Assembly: GCA_938049125.1 (NCBI GenBank)
Contig: CALICR010000188.1
Location: 1 to 18,472, forward strand
DNA from: an uncultured Clostridia bacterium
GTDB taxonomy: Bacteria; Bacillota; Clostridia; Oscillospirales; Oscillospiraceae
Reading direction: 5' to 3'
Length of the DNA: 18,472 nt
Of the stretch, positions 1 to 6,482 are shown one piece after another. The translations under genes were made by a program, and so were the position numbers. Numbering within the stretch: the stretch's first letter is position 1; every line of letters begins with the position of its first letter. The notes under the pieces were generated by a model. The model saw nothing but the letters and a program-made list of their open reading frames with translations. It searched no databases and was not told where the DNA came from.

Positions 1-1677
1 CTGGGCCTCGGAGAACCAGAGGCGGATGGACGCCGCGGTGACCGCGCCGATGTCGCGCACCGCGGTCAGCTCCTCCTCCGTCGCTTCCATAAGCCGGTCC
101 AGGGTGCCGAATTCCATGGCCAACACCTTGGCCGCCTTGGCGCCCACCTGCCGGATGCCCAGGGCGAAGACGAGGCGGCTCAGGTCGTTCTCCTTGCTCG
201 CCTCGATGGCGGCGCGGAGGTTGCGGGTGGACTGAGGGCCCATGCGGTCCAGCGCCTCCACCTTCTCCCAGTCCAGCGTATAGAGGTCCGCCGGGGAGGC
301 CACCAGGCCTGCGGCGATGAGCTGCTCCACGATGGCGGAGCCGAGGCCTGCGATGTCCATGGCGTCCCGGGAGACGAAGTGGGCGATGGTGCGCACGAGC
401 TGGGCCGGACATTCGACGCCGGTACAGCGCATGGCCGCGCCATCCTCGTCCCGGACCACCGGCGCGCCGCAGACCGGGCACACCGCGGGCAGCAGATAGG
501 GCTTTGTCCCCGCGGGCCGCTTGCTCAGGTCCACGTCCAGCACCTCGGGGATGATCTCCCCCGCCTTGCGGATGCGGATGGTGTCGCCGATCCGCAGGTC
601 CTTTTCCGTGATAAAATCCTGGTTGTGGAGCGTCGCGCTGGTGACGGTGGTCCCGGCCAGCCGCACGGGGCGCACCACGGCTTTGGGCGTCAGAACACCG
701 GTCCGCCCCACCTGGACCACGATGTCTTCCACCACCGTCGGCTTGATCTCCGGCGGATACTTATAGGCCGAAGCCCAGCGGGGATACTTGGCCGTGCTGC
801 CGAGGCGCTCCCGGTCCGCGAGGCCGTTGACCTTGACCACCGCGCCGTCGATGTCGTAGCTGAACTGCTCGCGGTTCTCGTTGATGGCCTCGATCTCCCG
901 TTCCGCCGCCGAAAGCTCCGTCACGAGCTTGTAGGGGATGACCTTGAAGCGAAGGCCGCGCAGGTAGTCGAGACTCTCGCTGTGGGTCTCGAAGCTCCGC
1001 CCCTCGCAGAGCTGGAGGTTGAAGACGAGAATGTCGAGCTGCCGCCGGGCGGCCACCTTGGGGTCGAGCTGCCGCAGGGACCCGGCGGCGGCGTTCCGCG
1101 GGTTGGCGAAAAGCGCCTCGCCCCGGGCCTCCCTCTCCTCGTTGAGCCTGTGGAACACGGCCTTCGGCATGAAGACCTCGCCCCGGACGATGAGCCGCTG
1201 CGGCGCGTTCTCCAGCGTCAGCGGGATGCTGTGGACAGTCTTGAGGTTCTCCGTGACGTCCTCGCCGGTGACGCCGTCGCCCCGGGTCGCGCCGCGGACA
1301 AAGCGGCCGTCCACATATTCGAGGGCCACGCTGAGCCCGTCGATCTTCGGCTCCACGGTGTAGGCCGTGCCGGGCAGCATCTCGCGCACACGGCTGTCAA
1401 ACTCCGCCAGCTCCTCAAAGGAGAAGACGTCCTGCAAGCTCTCCAGCGGCACGGCGTGGCGCACCTTTTCAAACTGGGACAGCGCCTCGCCGCCGACGCG
1501 GCGGGTCGGCGAGAGCGGAGAGGCGTACTCCGGGTGCGCCGCCTCCAGCTCCTCCAGCTGCCGCAGCAGCCGGTCGTATTCAAAATCCGGGATCTCGGGC
1601 CGGTCCATCACATAGTAGCAGTAGTTGTGGTGCTCCAGCTCCCGGGACAGCCGGGCGATCTCTTCTTTTGCGTTCAT
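1..1677 (-). CDS. ligA: NAD-dependent DNA ligase LigA (C-terminus outside window)
   Basis: Seals 3'-OH/5'-phosphate nicks using NAD+ in replication and repair. The frame is open from the ATG at 1677 to the window edge, giving 559 residues; the family is usually about 650-700. The N-terminal Ia domain has the HHNYCYY and DFEYD features. The adenylation motif is EPKIDG with nucleophile K111. Later nucleotidyltransferase motifs include SYDIDGAVVKVN and WASAYKYPPE. A zinc finger has four cysteines at C400, C403, C418 and C423 (CPVC...CTGVEC). The helix-hairpin-helix region follows up to the edge, so the missing part should be mainly the BRCT domain. The start is 12 nt after the yunB stop, with a GAGAGG-type ribosome site. 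It is the last visible gene of a pcrA-yunB-ligA run; pcrA-ligA linkage is common in Firmicutes. Confidence 0.97.
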   Translation of the reverse strand, partial: MNAKEEIARLSRELEHHNYCYYVMDRPEIPDFEYDRLLRQLEELEAAHPEYASPLSPTRRVGGEALSQFEKVRHAVPLESLQDVFSFEELAEFDSRVREMLPGTAYTVEPKIDGLSVALEYVDGRFVRGATRGDGVTGEDVTENLKTVHSIPLTLENAPQRLIVRGEVFMPKAVFHRLNEEREARGEALFANPRNAAAGSLRQLDPKVAARRQLDILVFNLQLCEGRSFETHSESLDYLRGLRFKVIPYKLVTELSAAEREIEAINENREQFSYDIDGAVVKVNGLADRERLGSTAKYPRWASAYKYPPEIKPTVVEDIVVQVGRTGVLTPKAVVRPVRLAGTTVTSATLHNQDFITEKDLRIGDTIRIRKAGEIIPEVLDVDLSKRPAGTKPYLLPAVCPVCGAPVVRDEDGAAMRCTGVECPAQLVRTIAHFVSRDAMDIAGLGSAIVEQLIAAGLVASPADLYTLDWEKVEALDRMGPQSTRNLRAAIEASKENDLSRLVFALGIRQVGAKAAKVLAMEFGTLDRLMEATEEELTAVRDIGAVTAASIRLWFSEAQ

Positions 1678-1689
1678 CGTCTTGCCTCT

Positions 1690-2322
1690 CTATTCTTCGA
1701 TCTCCCCGATCCGGACGTACTGGGACGGCACGGAGCCGACGATTACGGTCTCCGCCACCACCACGTCCGTCAGCACCTGGGTGCGGACGGTACCCGTGGG
1801 CGTCAGGACGCTCAGGTTGACCACGATATTCATCCGGATCTGATGCAGGGTCTGGTTGATTCCCGCCTCGGAAAAGCAGTTTTCAAAGGCCGCATCCGAG
1901 GTGCTGACAGATAAAATCCGCACCGGCAGCCGGAAGCCCTTGCCGGAGAACAGCTCCGGCAGGAAGAAATTGCCGATGGGGATGCCCATCTCCTCCACAG
2001 AGATGTCCTCGACACCCTCGTCCATGGCGGCGAGCAGCTCCGTCTTCATCCGGTTCATCTCGCCGATGTTCGTCTTGAGTGCCGTGACCCGCCCCTGGGC
2101 ATCCTTTTCGAGATAGACCAGCCGGTCGTAGTCGATCTGCCCGGCGGCGATCTGGTCGTTCACGATCCGGTTCACCAGGGATGACATGGTGTTCTCTGCC
2201 TGCGTGATCACCAGCTGCCTCATGAGCGGCGTCACGCGCAGCCGCAGCAGCAGGAACAGCCCCACCGCCGGCAGCAGGATGAGCAGCAGGCCCCCAAGGC
2301 CCCGTTTTCTGCGCCGCCGCAT
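1690..2322 (-). CDS. yunB: Sporulation protein YunB
   Basis: A 210-residue protein resembling YunB, a Bacillus sporulation protein whose biochemical role is poorly defined. It has a basic N-terminus (MRRRRKR), then one hydrophobic segment at about residues 10-27, so it is probably a single-pass membrane protein. The rest is a soluble domain. Family-like features are the QAENTMSSLVNRIVND stretch, the YLEKDAQGRVTALKTN stretch and the GIPIG(N)FF segment in the middle. The ATG at 2322 is preceded by a strong GGAGGTG site at about 6 nt spacing, which fixes the start. It lies 53 nt after pcrA and 12 nt before ligA, so it is probably co-transcribed with both. In Bacillus yunB is thought to be under mother-cell sporulation control. 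I see no separate sporulation promoter in the short gap upstream, so regulation here is unclear. Confidence 0.85.
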   Translation of the reverse strand: MRRRRKRGLGGLLLILLPAVGLFLLLRLRVTPLMRQLVITQAENTMSSLVNRIVNDQIAAGQIDYDRLVYLEKDAQGRVTALKTNIGEMNRMKTELLAAMDEGVEDISVEEMGIPIGNFFLPELFSGKGFRLPVRILSVSTSDAAFENCFSEAGINQTLHQIRMNIVVNLSVLTPTGTVRTQVLTDVVVAETVIVGSVPSQYVRIGEIEE

Positions 2323-2375
2323 GGCCTCACCTCCGCATGGGAGCCTATGCGGCGCAGCGGGCCGTTATGCGCGGC

Positions 2376-4793
2376 TCAGAGCTTTTTCATGTAGGCCGAG
2401 GCCGAGTTGGCCAGCAGCTTGCGGGTGCCATGGTTGTCGAAGGCGATCTCCAGCAGGGCGTCGCTGCCCATGGGCGTGGCCGTGATGACCATGCCGCGGC
2501 CGAAGGTCTGGTGCTCCACCATGGTGCCCGCCCGGAAGTCGGGCGCGGGCGTCCGGGGCCGGGATGCTCCGGCGGACGTCATGCGGCGGAAGTGCTCGGC
2601 GCTCCGCGTCTGGGCGGCGGCGCGGCGCTCGAAGCCGCAGCCCTGCCGGGGTGCGTCGGGCTGGAAGGGCCGGTCCTCCACGGGGCGGCGGGCCGTGCGG
2701 CCCGTGACGCAGTCCGGCGGCAGCTCCGAAAGGAACCGCGAGGGCCGGGCGAAGGTGGTGTGACCGTAGAGCATCCGCTGACGCGCATAGGAGAGCGTCA
2801 GCCCCTCCTTGGCCCGGGTGATGGCGACGTAGCAGAGCCGCCGCTCCTCCTCCATCTCCTCCGGGTCGCCGATGGCCCGGGTGCCGGGGAACAGTCCCTC
2901 CTCCATGCCGACCAGGAAGACCTCCGGGAACTCAAGGCCCTTGGCGCTGTGCATGGTCATGAGGACCACGGCGTCGGCCTCGCTGTCGTACTGCTCGATG
3001 TCCGTATAGAGGGCAATCTCCTCCAGGAACCCGGCCAGGGTGGGCGTGTCCGTGTTCTCGCTGTAGTTCACGAGGTTGGAGCGCAGCTCGCGGACGTTGT
3101 CGGCCCGGTTCCGGCTCTCCACGTCGTTCTTCTCCTCCAGCATGGCGAGGTAGCCCGTGCGGCGCAGCACCTCGTCGTAGAACTCCGGCAGCGACATGGT
3201 CTGGAGCAGGGCCGCGCACTCCTCGATGAGCACTGTGAAGGCCATGAGCTTCTCTGCCGGGCGCTGGAGCGCCGGATAGGTGTAGGCGTCGGAGATAATC
3301 TCGTAGAGGCTGCACCCCTGGCTCGCCGCCAGGCGCTCCGCCTGCTCCAGCGTCTTGCCGCCGATGCCCCGGGGCGGATTGTTGACGATGCGGCGCAGCC
3401 GGAGGTCGTCGGACCGGTTGTGAATGACCGTCAGATAGGCCAGCATATCCTTGACCTCCGCCCGGTCGAAGAACCGGGTGCCGCCGATGATGCGGTACGG
3501 GATGCTGTTGCCGCCCAGGGCGCGCTCCAGGGCGTTGGACTGGGCGTTGGTGCGGTAGAGAATGGCAAAGTCCCGGAAGGGCCGCACGGCCCGCTTTTTC
3601 AAAATTTGTCCGGCCACAAAGTTGGCCTCGGAATACTCGCTGTCCGCCTCGTAGAGGAGGATCTGCGCGCCGTCCGGGTTGTCGGTCCAGAGCTTTTTGC
3701 CCTTGCGTCCCCGGTTGTTCTCGATGACGGCGTTGGCGGCCCGGAGAATGGACTTGGTGGAGCGGTAGTTCTGCTCCAGCCGGATCACCTGGGCACCCTG
3801 GTACTGGTTTTCAAAGTCCAGGATGTTCTCGATGGTCGCGCCGCGGAACTTATAGATGCTCTGGTCGTCGTCGCCGACGACGCAGATGTTTTTGTACCGC
3901 CCGGCCAGCAGCGACGCCAGCAGGTACTGGAGGTGGTTCGTGTCCTGGTACTCGTCGATGAGGACGTAGCGGAACTTGCGCTGGTAGTAGTCCCGGACCT
4001 CCTCAAACTCCTGGAGCAGGCGGACCGTCAGCAGGATGATGTCGTCGAAGTCCACGGCGTTGGCCTGGCGCAGGCGCTTCTGGTACTCCTCGTAGCAGAG
4101 GGCGATCTTCTCCATGCGGAAATCGCCGCTGGCGTCGGCCACCCGGGAGAATTCCTCCGGCTCCTGGGCCTCGTCCTTGGCCCTGGAAATGCGGCTGCGG
4201 ATGAGCCGCGGCGGGAAGGTCTTCTCGTCGAGGTGCATCTCCTTGAGGATGTCCTTGATGACGCGCTCGGAGTCCTGGGTGTCGTAGATGGTAAAGCTGC
4301 GGTCGTAGCCAAGCCGGTCGATGTCCCGGCGCAGGATGCGGCAGCAGGCCGCGTGGAACGTCATGGCCCAGACGTCATTCCCCTCCTCGCCCAGCATGGC
4401 GGAGAGGCGGTCCTTCAGCTCGTTCGCCGCCTTATTGGTAAACGTGATGGCGATGATGCTCCAGGGCGCGGCGGGGTCCAGGGCGCAGAGACGCTCGGCC
4501 CGGTCCCGGTCCGCCTCCCGGGGATCGGCAAGGTAGTTTTCCAGGAATTCCACGTCCGTCTCGGTGACGGAGGCGGGGATCTCCTCGGAGTCTGAGCCGC
4601 GGCCGAAGCGGATGAGGTTGGCGATGCGGTGGATGAGCACCGTGGTCTTGCCGCTCCCCGCGCCGGCCAGCAGCAGGAGCGGCCCATGGGTGCAGAGCAC
4701 GGCCTGCTGCTGCTGGGGATTCAGACCGGAAAAGCGCGCGGAGATCACCGCCCTCCGCGCGCGCAGAAATCTTGTTTCCAATTCGGGCGTCAT
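2376..4793 (-). CDS. pcrA: ATP-dependent 3'-5' DNA helicase PcrA (UvrD/Rep family)
   Basis: A superfamily 1A helicase for repair and for clearing replication and transcription obstacles. With ATG 4793 it has 805 residues, longer than Bacillus PcrA. Visible motifs are Q motif (LNPQQQQAV), Walker A GAGSGKT with K49, motif Ia TFTNKAANEL, motif II DEYQDT at 280-285, motif III GDDDQSIYKFRGA at 307-319, QNYRS (motif IV), TMHSAKGLEF (motif V) and YVAITRAKEGL (motif VI). The C-terminus has the Tudor-like tail (VEHQTFGRGMV...). About 40-45 extra residues sit between helix HRIANLI and motif Ia, at about residues 62-110. The frame also opens with GTG at 4802, but AGGTG at 6 nt spacing favours the ATG at 4793. 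It heads the pcrA-yunB-ligA run and has its own promoter in the gap after sigF. Confidence 0.97.
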   Translation of the reverse strand: MTPELETRFLRARRAVISARFSGLNPQQQQAVLCTHGPLLLLAGAGSGKTTVLIHRIANLIRFGRGSDSEEIPASVTETDVEFLENYLADPREADRDRAERLCALDPAAPWSIIAITFTNKAANELKDRLSAMLGEEGNDVWAMTFHAACCRILRRDIDRLGYDRSFTIYDTQDSERVIKDILKEMHLDEKTFPPRLIRSRISRAKDEAQEPEEFSRVADASGDFRMEKIALCYEEYQKRLRQANAVDFDDIILLTVRLLQEFEEVRDYYQRKFRYVLIDEYQDTNHLQYLLASLLAGRYKNICVVGDDDQSIYKFRGATIENILDFENQYQGAQVIRLEQNYRSTKSILRAANAVIENNRGRKGKKLWTDNPDGAQILLYEADSEYSEANFVAGQILKKRAVRPFRDFAILYRTNAQSNALERALGGNSIPYRIIGGTRFFDRAEVKDMLAYLTVIHNRSDDLRLRRIVNNPPRGIGGKTLEQAERLAASQGCSLYEIISDAYTYPALQRPAEKLMAFTVLIEECAALLQTMSLPEFYDEVLRRTGYLAMLEEKNDVESRNRADNVRELRSNLVNYSENTDTPTLAGFLEEIALYTDIEQYDSEADAVVLMTMHSAKGLEFPEVFLVGMEEGLFPGTRAIGDPEEMEEERRLCYVAITRAKEGLTLSYARQRMLYGHTTFARPSRFLSELPPDCVTGRTARRPVEDRPFQPDAPRQGCGFERRAAAQTRSAEHFRRMTSAGASRPRTPAPDFRAGTMVEHQTFGRGMVITATPMGSDALLEIAFDNHGTRKLLANSASAYMKKL

Positions 4794-4850
4794 GGCCTTC
4801 ACCTGTGTTTCTGAAAGATCTGCCGCGCCATGAAAGGTCCCGGCTCCCCT

Positions 4851-4879
4851 ATTGTAGTCGATTTTTCGCCGGAGGTCAA
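4851..4879 (-). promoter_or_regulatory. Putative sigma-A promoter of pcrA
   Basis: On the minus strand the -35 box TTGACC (4879-4874) and the -10 box TACAAT (4856-4851) are separated by exactly 17 nt. Each differs from the vegetative consensus at one position. The expected transcription start would lie near 4844, giving a 5' leader of about 50 nt before pcrA. It falls in the 87-nt gap between sigF and pcrA. No intrinsic terminator is visible after sigF, so some read-through from the spoIIA operon is possible. Assigned by pattern only. Confidence 0.7.
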
Positions 4880-4889
4880 CGCACAGCTC

Positions 4890-5597
4890 TTACAAAAAAT
4901 CCCGCAGCCGCCCCAGCGCCCGCTTTTCCAGCCGTGAGATCTGCACCTGGGAGACGCCCAGGATGCGCGCCACCCGCTCCTGGGTCAGGCCGTGGAAATA
5001 GCGCAGATTCACGACCATCTGCTCCCGCTCCGGCAGCTTGCCGATGGCCTCGCGGAGGGCGATGCGCTCGATCATCCGCTCCTCCTCGCCCTCGTTGGTC
5101 AGCACGTCCTCCAGGGTAAAGCCGTCCTCGCCGGTCTCCCGCTGGATGGACTCGGTGGAGGCCGTGGCCGTCTCCGCGGCGGCGATCTCCTCGGGCGTCA
5201 GGCCCGTCTCCGCCGAAAGCTCTCGCAGCGTCGGCTCCCGGCGCAGGTCCCCGGTCAGGCGCTGGCGCGCCGTCTTGACGGCTGCGGCCTGCTCCTTGAG
5301 GGTCCGGCTCACCTTGACGGACCCGTCGTCCCGGAGGAAGCGCCGGATCTCCCCGGCGATCTTCGGCACGGCATAGGTGGAGAACATGGTGCCGAAGCCG
5401 AGGTCGAAGCCCCGGACCGCCTTCAGAAAGCCGACGCAGCCCAGCTGGTAGAGGTCGTCCGGGTCCACACCGCGGCCGAAGTAGCGCCGGGCCACGGACC
5501 AGATGAGGCCGGAGTTCTCCACCACCAGCCGCTCCGCCGCCTCCCGGTCGCCCTGCTGCGCGTCCTGGATCAGCAGCTCCAAGCCGGTCCCCTGCAT
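4890..5597 (-). CDS. sigF: Forespore RNA polymerase sigma factor SigF (SpoIIAC)
   Basis: The first compartment-specific sporulation sigma factor, active in the forespore after SpoIIAB releases it. It has 235 residues from the ATG at 5597, close to the usual length. Region 2 contains DPDDLYQLGCVGFLKAVRGFD and the FSTYAVPKIAGEIRRFLRDDG stretch. Region 3 is the TLRELSAETGLTPEEI helix set. Region 4 ends with the helix-turn-helix RYFHGLTQERVARILGVSQVQISRLEKRAL. By sequence it could be SigF or the related SigG; its place directly after spoIIAA-spoIIAB identifies it as SigF. The spoIIAB stop and this start share one base (TGATG). A GTG one codon upstream (5600) is an alternative start giving a 4-nt overlap. 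Either way, translation is probably coupled to spoIIAB. Confidence 0.95.
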   Translation of the reverse strand: MQGTGLELLIQDAQQGDREAAERLVVENSGLIWSVARRYFGRGVDPDDLYQLGCVGFLKAVRGFDLGFGTMFSTYAVPKIAGEIRRFLRDDGSVKVSRTLKEQAAAVKTARQRLTGDLRREPTLRELSAETGLTPEEIAAAETATASTESIQRETGEDGFTLEDVLTNEGEEERMIERIALREAIGKLPEREQMVVNLRYFHGLTQERVARILGVSQVQISRLEKRALGRLRDFL

Positions 5598-6031
5598 CAC
5601 GCGCCCCGCTTTACGATCTTTCGCTTCATATGTACGCTGGTGCCCTTGCCGGGGCGGGACGTGACGCGAACCTGCTGCATGAAGCTCTCCATGATGGTGA
5701 AGCCCATGCCGGATCGCTCCTCGTTGCCCGTGGTGAACATGGGCTTCCGGGCCTCCTCGACATCAGCGATGCCGCAGCCCCAGTCCTTGACGGTGATGGA
5801 CACGACGCCGTCCTCCAGCAGCCGGACCCGGAGGGAAATTTTCCCGATGGTGTCCGGGTAGGCGTGGACGATGCAGTTCGTCACGGCCTCGGACACGGCG
5901 GTCTTGACGTCGTTCAGCTCCTCCATGGTCGGGTCGAGCTGGGCGAGGAAGCAGGCCACCGCGGCGCGCGCAAAGGCCTCGTTGACGGAATAGCTGGGGA
6001 ATTCCGCCGTGAACTGGTTATTTGCCTTCAT
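5597..6031 (-). CDS. spoIIAB: Anti-sigma F factor / serine kinase SpoIIAB
   Basis: Binds and inhibits SigF in the predivisional cell and mother cell, and phosphorylates SpoIIAA using ATP. It has 144 residues, near the usual 146. It is a GHKL-fold ATPase: the N box has E48 and N52 (VSEAVTN), the G1 box is KDWGCGI and the G2 box is ERSGMGFTIMESFM. R22 in NEAFAR matches Arg20 of the Bacillus protein, a residue that contacts SigF. The open frame extends upstream to 6100, but that part runs through spoIIAA in another frame and looks artefactual. The ATG at 6031 has GAAAGGA about 10 nt upstream and gives the family N-terminus. It overlaps the end of spoIIAA by 14 nt, consistent with coupled, stoichiometric synthesis. 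Confidence 0.96.
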   Translation of the reverse strand: MKANNQFTAEFPSYSVNEAFARAAVACFLAQLDPTMEELNDVKTAVSEAVTNCIVHAYPDTIGKISLRVRLLEDGVVSITVKDWGCGIADVEEARKPMFTTGNEERSGMGFTIMESFMQQVRVTSRPGKGTSVHMKRKIVKRGA

Positions 6032-6350
6032 ATGCTTCGGTCCTTTCTGTGATCTTGATGAGCTTCTGGATGCCTGCGGCGCGGATGACCTTCTCCACAT
6101 TGCCCGGGAGGTTCTGGAGCTTCAGCTCCCCCTCCAGCTCCCGCATCTTTCGCAGCGTGAAGAGGATCAGGGCAATGCCGCTCGAGTCCATAAAGCTGAC
6201 GTTCTTGTAGTCGAGGATGCAGACCATGGGGAGGTAGGCGTCGATCTTCTCCCCGATGAGGCGCATGGTCTCCTTCGCCATATGGTGGTCGATCTCGCCC
6301 TTCAGGAGGATCGTCAGCCGCTTGTCCTGCAAAAAACTGGTCAGATTCAT
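6018..6350 (-). CDS. spoIIAA: Anti-anti-sigma factor SpoIIAA
   Basis: A STAS-domain antagonist that, when dephosphorylated, displaces SigF from SpoIIAB. It has 110 residues from the ATG at 6350; the usual length is about 115. The KGEIDHHMA stretch and the phosphorylation-site segment NVSFMDSSGIALIL are characteristic. S56 (DSSG) corresponds to the serine phosphorylated by SpoIIAB in Bacillus. The frame stays open upstream to 6461, but that passes through the valS terminator. The ATG at 6350 has AAAGGGG about 10 nt upstream, which fixes the start. It is the first gene of the spoIIA operon. No phosphatase gene (spoIIE) is in this window. Confidence 0.96.
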   Translation of the reverse strand: MNLTSFLQDKRLTILLKGEIDHHMAKETMRLIGEKIDAYLPMVCILDYKNVSFMDSSGIALILFTLRKMRELEGELKLQNLPGNVEKVIRAAGIQKLIKITERTEAYEGK

Positions 6351-6365
6351 TCGGAAAACCCCTTT

Positions 6366-6394
6366 CCATTCGTCTTCTCCATTATAATCCCTGC
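6366..6394 (-). promoter_or_regulatory. Candidate spoIIA operon promoter (sigma-H-like, overlapping a TATAAT)
   Basis: In Bacillus the spoIIA operon is transcribed by sigma-H. On the minus strand here, GCAGGGATT (6394-6386) resembles the sigma-H -35 (RNAGGAWWW), and GACGAATGG (6374-6366) resembles its -10 (RNNGAATWW). The spacer is 11 nt. The same stretch also holds a perfect TATAAT (6386-6381), but with no good -35 at 16-18 nt. The sigma-H-like -10 would put the transcription start almost on the ribosome-binding site, whereas the TATAAT would leave a normal short leader. Which element is used cannot be decided from sequence. Confidence 0.45.
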
Positions 6395-6428
6395 CCCGGA
6401 CACAATTTGTCGAACCGCATCGGCGCAG

Positions 6429-6462
6429 AAAAATTGCGGACAGGAGGCTTCCTGTCCGCAAT
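6429..6462 (-). terminator. Intrinsic terminator after valS
   Basis: A perfect 13-bp inverted repeat has arms at 6433-6445 and 6450-6462 and a 4-nt loop. On the minus strand it is followed by a run of five T, partly shared with the stem. It begins about 20 nt past the valS stop codon and separates valS from the spoIIA operon. This is one of the clearest terminators in the window. Confidence 0.93.
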
Positions 6463-6482
6463 TCGGGGTATGCGTTCTTGAA

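Noticed and set aside
379..1914. A 511-codon plus-strand frame opposite ligA
   Set aside because: It spans ligA and part of yunB on the opposite strand. The minus-strand frame has the full ligase motifs.
2337..4595. A 752-codon plus-strand frame opposite pcrA
   Set aside because: It shadows a gene with intact helicase motifs on the other strand. The composition is biased and no family is recognisable.
6032..6100. Upstream extension of spoIIAB
   Set aside because: It is read from within spoIIAA in another frame, whereas the ATG at 6031 has a ribosome site and the family N-terminus.
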